A stretch of 64,000 nucleotides of DNA from Diospyros lotus (lineage: Eukaryota > Streptophyta > Magnoliopsida > Ericales > Ebenaceae). The stretch covers positions 124,001-188,000 of the forward strand of contig NW_026267104.1 of the NCBI RefSeq assembly GCF_014633365.1, written 5' to 3'. The notes under the pieces are model-generated. The model saw only the letters and a program-made list of their open reading frames with translations, searched no databases and was not told the DNA's origin. A program made the position numbers and the translations under genes. This document shows positions 40,495 to 48,715 of the stretch, in pieces (the first letter of the stretch is position 1; the number at the start of each line of letters is the position of its first letter).

Positions 40495-42738
40495 TTGTGA
40501 GGCTTTAGCAACCTGATTCACATCATTCCCCCTCTCTTGAGAAAGATTTGTCCTCAAATCGTCACCTACATGAAAAGGGAAGAAATCAGCAACATTAAAG
40601 GTTGCACTTGCAGTATACTCACTCGAAAGGTCGAACTTGTAGATCCTTTCAAGCACTTGAAATGGATCGTCTCCCCTTGAAAGTTGTTTTGAACGCCTTT
40701 GAATAGGAAATCGTTCCTTCCTTATATGCCACCAAACCCAATCACCAGGATCAAATACAACTTTCTTGAAACCATTAGGTATCCTTTCCAGGAACACATC
40801 ATCAATTTTCTGCAAAAAAGAAACAACACTAGGCAAAGAGGGGTGAAGGTCAGTAGTTAGAAATAAAGACTTTTTGAATTCACTCTCTCTTACATAATAG
40901 TTCACTTGTTTTCTCTCTTTTCTTTCCTCACTAACAAAAACTCCTTTTCCTTTTTTGCTCTCCTTTGTTTTCTGTTTGGTCTCAATTTCTCTTACTTTTG
41001 AACTCTCACTCTCTTTTTCGATCATCTCAGTTTCTCTTACTCTTGAACTCTCACTCTCATTTTTCTTATCACTCTTTTTTTTTAACCTCACTTGATCTTC
41101 ATACACTTGTCTTGGGGATAGGGGTACAAGAGTAATTGGTTTTTCATTAAGTACAAAGGAGAATCTATTGGTATAACCTTCGTGAATGGCACACCTATCA
41201 AACTGCCATGGTCGCCCCAAAAGAATATGGCCGGCATGCATTGGCACCACATCACACAAAACTTCATCTGTATAGTTTCCAATGGAGAATGAAACAAACA
41301 CTTGTTTAGTTACTTTAAATTCTCCACAATCATTCAACCATTGTAGGTTATACGGCCGAGGATGCTTCAAAGTCATCAAATTTAATTTTTCAACCAAGCT
41401 AGTACTAGCCACATTAGTACAGCTCCCACCATCAATAATCATGCTACATACCTTATCGTTGACATGGCATCTAGTATGAAAAATGTTCTCACGTTGCTCT
41501 TTCGCATCCGCTTTGACTTGCACACTAAGAGCTCTCGTTGCCACCAAGAGCTCCCCATCAACCGGGTACTCAATGCCACTTGCATCCTCTAAAGGTGGCA
41601 TGGACTCATTATCAGACTTATTATCAATCTCATCTTCGGTCTCAATATCACCATCATCTTTCAAAATCATCACACTCTTGTTTGGGCATTGAGATGCAAT
41701 ATGGCCTGTTCCCAAACACTTAAAGCATTTGATATCTCTATTTCTAGGAGGTAGAGTATCAGATTTTACCTTATTTGGTGCTCCTCCATCTTTGTTTGTT
41801 TTGAAGGTTTCAACATTAGGCCTTTCATCCTTTCCACTACAATTCGATTCCCATGTTGAAGAAGAACTTGAATTTTGCCCAATTCGTGTGGACCCCTTTC
41901 TCCTCAATTGTCGCTCCACTTTAATGGCCATGTGCACCATGTCATCTAACTCAACGTAATGTTGTAATTCGACCACATCTGCAATATCACGGTTCAATCC
42001 AACTAGGAACCTGGCCATGGTAGTTTCTCGATCCTCCTCCACATTGGCTCGAATCATGGCTATTTCCATCTCCTTGTGGTAGTCCTCAACACTTTTGGAA
42101 CCTTGAGTAAGGCGTTGCAACTTCTGAAATAAGTCCCTATAGTAGTGACTTGGAATGAATCGCCTCCTCATAATAGCCTTCATTTCTTCCCAGGTCTCAA
42201 TGGGCCTTTCATGATTCCGTCTCCTGCTCAAAATAAGTTGATCCCACCAAATAATAGCATAATCAGTAAATTCGATGGTGGCCAATTTTACCTTTTTCAA
42301 TTCAGAGTACTTGTGACAAGAAAACACCATTTCAACCTTTGTCTCCCACTTCAAATAAACTTCTGGATCGTTTTTTCCTTGGAAAGATGGAATCTGCATC
42401 TTAATGTTGTCCAAGTTATTATCAATCCTTTCTCCATGTCTAACTCCTCTATCTCTATTCCCACGCCTAATTCGGCCTACACTGACATTAGAGGAACGAT
42501 CATCATCATCTAGGTCATCCCCATAGTCATCTTCATAATCATACCTAGGTGGATGCCTCTCTCTTCGTTGCACAGTAGGAGCTCTAGGTGGTTGCCCCCT
42601 TTGTGAACTAGATTCAACTTTATCTATTTTCTCATTTATCTCATCAAACCTCATCTCCATTCGTTCAAATTTTTGCTCTAAGGACTGAAAGAAGAGTTTG
42701 AAATCTATCTTTTCCTGAGCTTCATTCTCTCGAGACAT
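40450..42738 (-). CDS. gag: Gag-protease polyprotein with pre-RT linker fused to integrase C-terminus
   Basis: Intact 762-residue ORF, started at the ATG at 42738; an in-frame extension upstream begins only with TTG. Seen in order: a charged N-terminal helix (about 10-45); an acidic patch (67-80); a Retrotrans_gag-type capsid core (about 107-285: VYLKWE, WW, MRRRFIP, LTQG..SVEDY); a CCHC zinc knuckle (C338, C341, H346, C351); and a retropepsin-like protease with catalytic D436 in IIDGGSCTN plus HILLGRPW (504-511). A K/E/S-rich linker follows (about 550-615) with a 15-residue duplication ([18 protein letters not shown]), then the [17 protein letters not shown] pre-RT segment (635-656). This runs directly into an integrase C-terminal module ([21 protein letters not shown]; 662 on). 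Reverse transcriptase, RNase H and the integrase core are absent with the frame kept. The last 25 residues are encoded by the 3' LTR. By family knowledge Gag forms the particle that packages element RNA. Use of a partner's polymerase is inferred. Confidence 0.93.
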   Translation of the reverse strand: MSRENEAQEKIDFKLFFQSLEQKFERMEMRFDEINEKIDKVESSSQRGQPPRAPTVQRRERHPPRYDYEDDYGDDLDDDDRSSNVSVGRIRRGNRDRGVRHGERIDNNLDNIKMQIPSFQGKNDPEVYLKWETKVEMVFSCHKYSELKKVKLATIEFTDYAIIWWDQLILSRRRNHERPIETWEEMKAIMRRRFIPSHYYRDLFQKLQRLTQGSKSVEDYHKEMEIAMIRANVEEDRETTMARFLVGLNRDIADVVELQHYVELDDMVHMAIKVERQLRRKGSTRIGQNSSSSSTWESNCSGKDERPNVETFKTNKDGGAPNKVKSDTLPPRNRDIKCFKCLGTGHIASQCPNKSVMILKDDGDIETEDEIDNKSDNESMPPLEDASGIEYPVDGELLVATRALSVQVKADAKEQRENIFHTRCHVNDKVCSMIIDGGSCTNVASTSLVEKLNLMTLKHPRPYNLQWLNDCGEFKVTKQVFVSFSIGNYTDEVLCDVVPMHAGHILLGRPWQFDRCAIHEGYTNRFSFVLNEKPITLVPLSPRQVYEDQVRLKKKSDKKNESESSRVRETEMIEKESESSKVREIETKQKTKESKKGKGVFVSEERKERKQVNYYVRESEFKKSLFLTTDLHPSLPSVVSFLQKIDDVFLERIPNGFKKVVFDPGDWVWWHIRKERFPIQRRSKQLSRGDDPFQVLERIYKFDLSSEYTASATFNVADFFPFHVGDDLRTNLSQERGNDVNQVAKASQDLLSINGGPISVEH
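40526..40538 (-). other. Polypurine tract
   Basis: The minus strand reads AAGAGAGGGGGAA immediately before the 3' LTR TGATG, the position and composition expected of the plus-strand primer. It is also protein-coding here (within QERGN of the ORF). Confidence 0.93.
40986..41075 (-). repeat. 45-bp tandem duplication inside the ORF linker
   Basis: TTTCTCTTACT(T/C)TTGAACTCTC begins at 40986 and again at 41031, giving two 15-residue units ([15 protein letters not shown] and [15 protein letters not shown]). It lies in the low-complexity linker between protease and pre-RT segment, so it preserves the frame and probably little else. Confidence 0.85.
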
Positions 42739-43519
42739 GTTTAATAGCCTGCAAAACAAAGTTAGGAAACCTCACAAACACTTCCTCACGTGTTTCCTCT
42801 CAAGATTGATAGCACTCACACTCGTGTATTCTCAAACTTGGCTTTTACCCTCTTATGAGCTCACACTCTCCTGCCTTTTTCCTCTCTTTAGCCTCCTCTT
42901 TTAGTTCTTTATTGAACTCAAATGAACTCAATCAAAATTTTTCTTGCAACAATCCAAACTCAACCAATCAGATCACTAAGAATGAGAATGGGTTAATTTG
43001 CAAAGGACGAAAAAAAAAATAGGCAGAATTTAAGAAGTCGAAAGGATAGAGTTATAATGAAACAATGGATAAGAAAAGACAAGAGGAAAAGGAGATACGA
43101 ATTTTGATGCAACTAGGGTCAAATTGTTCTGAATAGACAGAATACACACTTTATGCAATCAAAACTTGAATGACAAGCAACACTTCAACTAATTCAGATT
43201 CAATTGATTTCTGAATTTACTTTACTTTTTTTTTTTTGAATTTTCAATTTCGCACCTTCTTTTTCTTTGCGAACTTCCAACTTTCCACTCTTTTTTTTTT
43301 TTTTTTGAATTTCCAACTTTTCCTTTTTTTTTTTTGGAATTCTCAACTTCTCACTTTTTTTTTTAAATATAATGATAAGTAACAAAACTTGAAGAAATCA
43401 AGATGAAAAAAATAGGCACAGTTGCAGACTTGAAGAACAAACAATGCTGCGAGAATAAAGAGAAACAATAATCAATGAAAGCAAAAATAAGGATAGTTCA
43501 AACCTGATTTAGAGCCAAA
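42739..43519 (-). other. Untranslated leader of the retrotransposon
   Basis: About 780 bp between the primer site and the first ATG of the long ORF, with no convincing gene. At 43226-43365 the plus strand carries long T tracts, so the RNA would have four A tracts of about 9-15 nt alternating with GAAAGTTGGAA/GAGAAGTTGAGAATTC-like phrases. This looks like a degenerate repeat. A lysine/glutamate-rich open frame there is a by-product of the A tracts. Possible splice signals lie at the two ends of the leader. Confidence 0.7.
42749..43503 (-). other. Possible leader intron (predicted)
   Basis: On the minus strand AAATCAG|GTTTGAAC occurs 14 nt after the primer site. TTCCTAACTTTGTTTTGCAG|G, with a CTAAC branch-point-like motif, ends 11 nt before the ORF start codon. 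Removing 755 nt would bring the ATG close to the RNA 5' region. Both motifs fit plant splice consensus, but no transcript evidence is available. Confidence 0.3.
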
Positions 43520-43531
43520 GCTCTGATACCA
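43520..43531 (-). other. Primer binding site for initiator tRNA-Met
   Basis: The minus strand reads TGGTATCAGAGC, complementary to the 3' end of plant initiator tRNA-Met (GCTCTGATACCA). It lies two bases inside the 5' LTR. This is the standard primer of most plant Ty3/gypsy and Ty1/copia elements and fixes the element orientation. Confidence 0.95.
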
Positions 43532-43854
43532 AAAGATGCGAACCCCACGAAGGAAGGTGAGACCCGACGATCAAAAATGGTTCCTTTGCCAAGGATCGTT
43601 CTAAAACAGATTCATAATAAAGAAAACAAATGACCTTGACCCGTTATCTATAAAGAGATAAGAACCAAAGGTTTATAGAAGGTAGGGTTGACGCCACACT
43701 CAAGATAGATGAGAAGATTTGTGAGTGATAAGTCAAGGATGAACGCCACAAGATAAAATCTTGATAAGTTCAAAGTAGTTCGTTGAAGAACCAAAGAGAA
43801 AACTCTCACGAAATAATATTGATCAAAACTAAATTCCTCTCGGGTTACATTGGC

Positions 43855-43861
43855 TTATATA
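43855..43861 (-). promoter_or_regulatory. Putative TATA box in the 5' LTR
   Basis: The minus strand reads GGCTATATAAGCCAATG, a strong TATATAA match about 460 bp into the LTR. Transcription would start about 30 bp downstream, near 43825, defining the U3/R boundary. The start site is inferred, not seen. No other convincing TATA box is nearby. Confidence 0.65.
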
Positions 43862-44014
43862 GCCGAATTCAAATTCTAAATTAGAAAGAAATAAATCAAA
43901 TCCTAGGCATATTAGGAATTGATTACAAGAAGGAAATAGCATAATCTGATAAAGAAACAAGAATTATCTAAAATAGAAAAGATTTAAAACAAAGGAGGAA
44001 ATAAGGGAAGCTTG

Positions 44015-44161
44015 GATCAATCTTGTCAATCAATCAATCATCCCCAAATCTTGCAAATCTTATCAATCAATCAATCAACCAATCAATCTGCCAATCTTGT
44101 CAATCAATCAACCAATCAATCAATCAACCCCAAATCTGGCAATTCTGTCAATCAATCAACC
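44015..44161. repeat. AATC-rich microsatellite in the 5' LTR
   Basis: Interrupted (AATC)n, with runs of CAATCAATCAATC broken by CCCCAAATCTTGCAA-like spacers. The spacers repeat several times, so the tract is a degenerate minisatellite as well as a tetranucleotide repeat. Confidence 0.85.
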
Positions 44162-44182
44162 CCAAATCTTGCAATCTTGTTA

Positions 44183-44289
44183 TTGGGCCTCCATAAATGC
44201 TCAACAGATTTTGGGCCTCCATTAATGCTTAAATTGGGCCTCCATCAATGTTCAACAGATATTGGGCCTCCATTAATGCTCAACAGATC
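44183..44289 (-). promoter_or_regulatory. Four U3 repeats each with a TGGGCC (site II-like) motif
   Basis: Four units of 28, 23, 28 and 28 bp begin TTGGGCCTCCAT(A/T/C)AATG and mostly end CAACAGAT. They lie upstream of the TATA box in U3, where enhancer repeats are typical. TGGGCC is the core of plant site II elements bound by TCP factors. Regulation by TCP proteins is inference. Confidence 0.55.
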
Positions 44290-44320
44290 TTGTGACGCTT
44301 TAGCAACCTGATTCACATCA

Positions 44321-44325
44321 CCAAA
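44321..44325. repeat. Target-site duplication, right copy (CCAAA)
   Basis: Matches 39735-39739. Removing one copy and the element restores the normal satellite phase (GAAACTTCCCAAAAACTGAATTTG). Confidence 0.95.
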
Positions 44326-46290
44326 AACTGAATTTGAACTTTCTCTAGTGTATTTAGTATATCAAAATATCGTCTCTCACATAGATTCTGAATTGTTAAA
44401 AACAAATGAGTCAATTTTGAGATAACTGTGATTGAACAAAGTTGACTATTTCTTGTTTCAAATGTTCTACTATGGACCCATGACTAAAACTCAAGTTTTC
44501 AAAAATTCTCGAAATCCAAATTTGAACTTTCTTTGCTGTAACTAGTGTATCAAAATATCGTCTTTCACATAGATTCGGAATCGTTAAAAACAAATGAGTC
44601 AATTTTGAGATAACTTTGATTGAACAAAGTTGACTCTTTCTTGTTTCAATTGTTCTACTATGGACCCATGACTAAAACTCAATTTTTAAAACTTCTCGAA
44701 ATCCAAAATTGAACTTTCTTTAGTGTATTTAGTGTATCAAAATATCGTCTTTCACATACATTCAGAATCGTTAAAAACAAATGAGTCAATTTTGAGATAA
44801 GTTTGATTGAACAAAGTTGACTCTTTCTTGTTTCAATTGTTCTACTATGGACCCTTGACTAAAACTCAACTTTTCAAAACTTCCCGAAATCCAAATTTGA
44901 ACTTTCTTTAGTGTATTTATTGTATCAAAACCTCGTCTTTCAAAATTATTAGGAATCGTCGAAAGCAAATAAGTCAATTTTGAGATATCGTTGATTGAAC
45001 AAACTTGAATCTTTCTTGTTTCAAGTGTTCTACTATGGACCCATGGCTAAAACACATGTTTTCAAAACATCCCAAAAATCGAATTTGAACTTTCTTTAGT
45101 GTATTTAGTGTATCAAAATATCGTCTTTCACAAAGATTCGGAATCGTTAAAAACAAATGAGTTAATTTTGACATAACTTTGATTGAACAAAGTTGACTCT
45201 TTGTTGTTTCAATTGTTCTACTATGGACCCATGGCTAAAACTCAAGTTTTCAAAACTTCTCGAAAGCCAAATTTGAACTTTCTAAAGTGTTTTTAGCGTA
45301 TCAAAATGTCCTCTTTCACAATTATTAGGAATCTTCAAAAGCAAATAAATCAATTTTGAGATATCGTTGATTGAACAAACTTGACTCTTTCTTGTTTCAA
45401 GTGTTCTACTATGGACCCATGGCTAAAAGTCATGTTTTCAAAACTTCCCAAAAATCGAATTTGAACTTTCTTTAGTGTATTTAGTGTATCAAAATATCGT
45501 CTTTCCCATAGATTCGAAATCGTCAAAAAGGAATGAGTCAATTTTGAGATATCGTTGATTGCATAAAGTTGAGTCTTTCTTGTTTCAAGTGTTCTACTAT
45601 GAACCCATGGCTAAAAGTCATGTTTTCAAAACCTCCCAAAATCCAAATTTGAACTTTCTTTAGTGTATTTAGTGTATCAAAATATCGTCTTTCACATAGA
45701 TTCGGAATCGTTAAAAACAAATGAGTCAATTTTGAGATAACTTTGATTGAACAACGTTGACTCTTTCTTGTTTCAATTGTTCTACTATGGACCCATGACT
45801 AAAACTCAAGTTTTCAAAACTTCCCGAAATCCAAAATTGAACTTTCTTTTGTGTATTTAGTGTATCAAAATATCGTCTTTCACATACATTCAGAATCGTT
45901 AAAAACAAATGCGTCAATTTTGAGATAACTTTGATTGTACAAAGTTGACTCTTTCTTGTTTCAATTGTTCTACTATGGACCCTTGACTAAAACTCAAGTT
46001 TTCAAAAGTTCCCGAAATCCAAATTTGAACTTTCTTTAGTGTATTTAGCGTATCAAAATGTGATCTTTCACAATTATTAGGAATCGTCGAAAGCAAATAA
46101 GTCAATTTTGAGATATCGTTGATTGAACAAACTTGAATCTTTCTTGTTTCAAGTGTTCTACTATGGGCCCATGGCTAAAACACATGTTTTCAAAACTTCC
46201 CAAAAATCGAATTTGAACTTTCTTTAGTGTATTTAGTGTATCAAAATATCGTCTTTCACATAGATTCGGAGTCGTTAAAAACAAATGAAT
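44326..46290. repeat. Segment repeated at about 55.0-56.97 kb (offset about 10,679)
   Basis: Shared variants include CAAATGTTCTACTATGG, TTCAAAAATTCTCGAAATCC, TTTGCTGTAA(C/T)TAGTG and AACTTTCTAAAGTG. The copy at 55 kb contains the uninterrupted version of the retrotransposon target (CCAAA at 55001-55005). A third copy lies a further 6936 bp downstream. Confidence 0.82.
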
Positions 46291-48636
46291 CAATTTTGAC
46301 ATAACTTTGATTGAACAAAGTTGACTCTTTGTTGTTTCAATTGTTCTACTATGGACCCATGGATCAAACTCAAGTTTTCAAAACTTCCCGAAAGCCAAAT
46401 TTGAACTTTCTTTAGTGTTTTTAGCGTATCAAAATGTAGTCTTTCACAATTATTAGGAATATTCAAAAGCAAATAAATCAATTTTGAGATATCGTTGATT
46501 GAACAAAGTTGACTCTTTCTTGTTTCAATTGTTCTACTATGGACCCATGGCGAAAACTCAAGTTTTCAAAACTTCCCGAAAGCCAAATTTGAACTTTCTT
46601 TAGTGTATTTAGCATATAAAAAATTCGTCTTTCACAATTACTAGGAATCTTCAAAAGCAAATAAGTCAATTTTGAGATATCGTTGATTGAACAAACTTGA
46701 CTCTTTCTTGTTTCAAGAGTTCTACTACGGACCCATGGCTAAAACACATGTTTTCAAAACTTCCCAAAAATCGAATTTGAATTTTCTTTTGTGTATTTAG
46801 TGTATCAAAATATCGTCTTTCACATAGATTCAGAATCGTCAAAAACAAATGAGACAATTTTGAGATATCGTTGATTGAATAAAGTTGAGTCTTTCTTGTT
46901 TCAAGTGTTCTACTATGGACCCATGGCTAGAAGTCATGTTTTCGAAACTTCCCAAAAACTGAATTTGAACTTTCTTTAGTGTATCAACATATCGTCTTTC
47001 ACATAGATTCGGAATCGTTAAAAACAAATGAGTCAATTTTGAGATAACTTTGATTGAACAAAGTTGACACTTTCTTGTTTCAATTGTTCTACTATGGACC
47101 CATGACTAAAACTCAAGTTTTAAAAACTTCCCGAAATCCAAATTTGAACTTTCATTTATGTATTTAGCGTATCCAAATGTCGTCTTTCACAATTATTAGG
47201 AATCGTCAAAAGCAAATAAGTTAATTTTGAGATATCGTTGATTGAACAAACTTGACTCTTTCGTGTTTCAAGTGTTCTACTATGGACCCATGCCTGAAAC
47301 TCAAGTTTTCAAAACTTTCCGAAATCCAAATTTGAACTTTCTTTAGTGTATTTAGCGTATCAAAATGTCGTCTTCCACAATTATGAGGAATTCTCTAAAG
47401 CAAATACGTCAATTTTGAGATATCGTTGATTGAACAAAGTTGACTCTTTGTTGTTTCAATTGTTCTACTATGGACCCATGGCTAAAAGTCATGTTTTCAA
47501 AACTTCCAAAAAATAGAATTTGAGATTTCTTTAGTGTATTTAGTTTATCAAAATATCGTCTTTCACATAGATTCAGAATCCTTAAAAACAAATGAGTCAA
47601 TTTTGAGATAACTTTGATTGAACAAAGTTGACTCTTTCTTGTTTCAATTGTTCTACTTTGGACCCATGACTAAAACTCATGTTTCCAAAACTTCCCGAAA
47701 TCCAAATTTGAACTGCCTTTAGTGGATTTATCGTATCAAAAGTTCATCTTTCCCAGTTATTAGGAATCGTCAAAAGCAAATAAGTTAATTTTGAGATATC
47801 GTTGATTGAACAAACTTGAGTCTTTCTTGTTTCAAGTGTTCTACTATGGACCCATGCCTGAAACTCAAGTTTTCAAAACTTTCCGAAATCCAAATTTGAA
47901 CTTTCTTTAGTGTATTTAACGTATCAAAATGTCGTCTTTCAAAATTATTAGGAATCGTCAAAAGCAAATAAGTCAATTTTCAGATATCGTTGATTGAACA
48001 AACTTGGATCTTTCTTGTTTCAAGTGTTCTACTATGGACCCATGGCTAAAACACATGTTTTCAAGACTTCCCAAAAATCGAATTTGAACTTTCTTTAGTG
48101 TATTTAGTGTATCAAAATATCGTCTTTCACATAGATTCAGAATCGTTAAAAACAAATGAGTCAATTTTGATATAACTTTGATTGAACAAAGTTGACTCTT
48201 TCTTGTTTCAATTGTTCTACTATGGACACATGGCTAAAACTAATGTTTTCAAAACTTCCTAAAAATCGAATTTGAATTTTCTTTTGTGTATTTAGTGTAT
48301 CAAAATATCGTCTTTCACATAGATTCAGAATCGTCAAAAACAAATGAGACAATTTTGAGATATCGTTGATTGAATAAAGTTGAGTCTTTCTTGTTTCAAG
48401 TGTTCTACTATGGACCCATGGCTAGAAGTCATGTTTTCGAAACTTCCCAAAAACTGAATTTGAACTTTCTTTAGTGTATCAAAATATTGTCTTTCACATA
48501 GATTCGGAATCGTTAAAAACAAATGAGTCAATTTTGTGATAACTTTGATTGAACAAAGTTGACTCTTTCTTGTTTCAATTGTTCTACTATGGACCCATGA
48601 GTAAAACTCAAGTTTTAAAAACTTCCCGAAATCCAA
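46290..48636. repeat. Segment repeated at about 52.1-54.45 kb (offset 5811)
   Basis: Monomer series 46290, 46478, 46666, 47409, 47785, 47973 and 48161 matches 52101, 52289, 52477, 53220, 53596, 53784 and 53972 at a constant offset. Shared unusual features are the 11-bp-shortened CTTTCTTTAGTGTATCAA(A/C)ATAT, AACTGCCTTTAGTGGATTTATCG and CTTCCAAAAAATAGAATTTGAG. Confidence 0.85.
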
Positions 48637-48715
48637 ATTTGAACTTTCTTTTATGTATTTAGCGTATCCAAATGTCGTCTTTCACAATTATTAGGAATCG
48701 TCAAAAGCAAATAAG

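Larger units (their letters stand above)
39740..40525 (-). repeat. 3' LTR (786 bp)
   Basis: Near-identical to 43534-44320. On the minus strand it begins TGATGTGAATCAGG directly after the polypurine tract and ends GGTTCGCATCA. It includes the last 25 codons and stop of the element ORF, four TGGGCC-containing repeats, an AATC-rich stretch and a TATATAA box copy (40060-40066). Confidence 0.95.
39740..44320 (-). mobile_element. Ty3/gypsy LTR retrotransposon, non-autonomous (Gag-PR with pol core deleted)
   Basis: A complete 4581-bp element inserted in the satellite. In element orientation (minus strand) the order is 5' LTR, tRNAiMet primer site, about 780-bp leader, one long ORF, polypurine tract and 3' LTR. 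It is flanked by the 5-bp duplication CCAAA. The LTR ends are TGATG...CATCA, except that the inner end of the 5' LTR reads CATCT. The internal region is only 3.0 kb and lacks reverse transcriptase, RNase H and the integrase core, so the element cannot copy itself without help. The two LTRs differ at about 8-9 positions (99% identical), implying a recent insertion. Gag and protease motifs place it in Ty3/gypsy. A chromovirus (perhaps CRM-like) assignment is suggested by the integrase tail entering the 3' LTR but is not proven. Confidence 0.95.
43534..44320 (-). repeat. 5' LTR (787 bp)
   Basis: Partner of the 3' LTR. The visible differences are the terminal base at 43534 (CATCT versus CATCA), a small indel cluster near 43673 (GGTTTATAG versus GGTATAAG), and four single-base changes in the U3 part. 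It should drive transcription of the element leftwards. Its outer end TGATG abuts the right CCAAA. Confidence 0.95.

Noticed and set aside
40217..40516. Plus-strand N/Q/S-rich open frame in the LTRs (also 44012-44311)
   Set aside because: It is the AATC microsatellite and the TGGGCC repeats read as protein, antisense to the element.
41282..42513. Several plus-strand open frames and one minus-strand frame (41088-41297) within the Gag-PR region
   Set aside because: Antisense or alternate-frame shadows of the 762-residue ORF, with no independent motifs.
42739..42759. Upstream extension of the Gag ORF by seven codons
   Set aside because: The first codon is TTG, not ATG, and the segment looks like a splice acceptor (TTTTGCAG), so the ATG at 42738 was chosen.
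43200..43385. Lysine/glutamate-rich minus-strand frame in the element leader
   Set aside because: Generated by long A tracts, with no domain and no conserved start.
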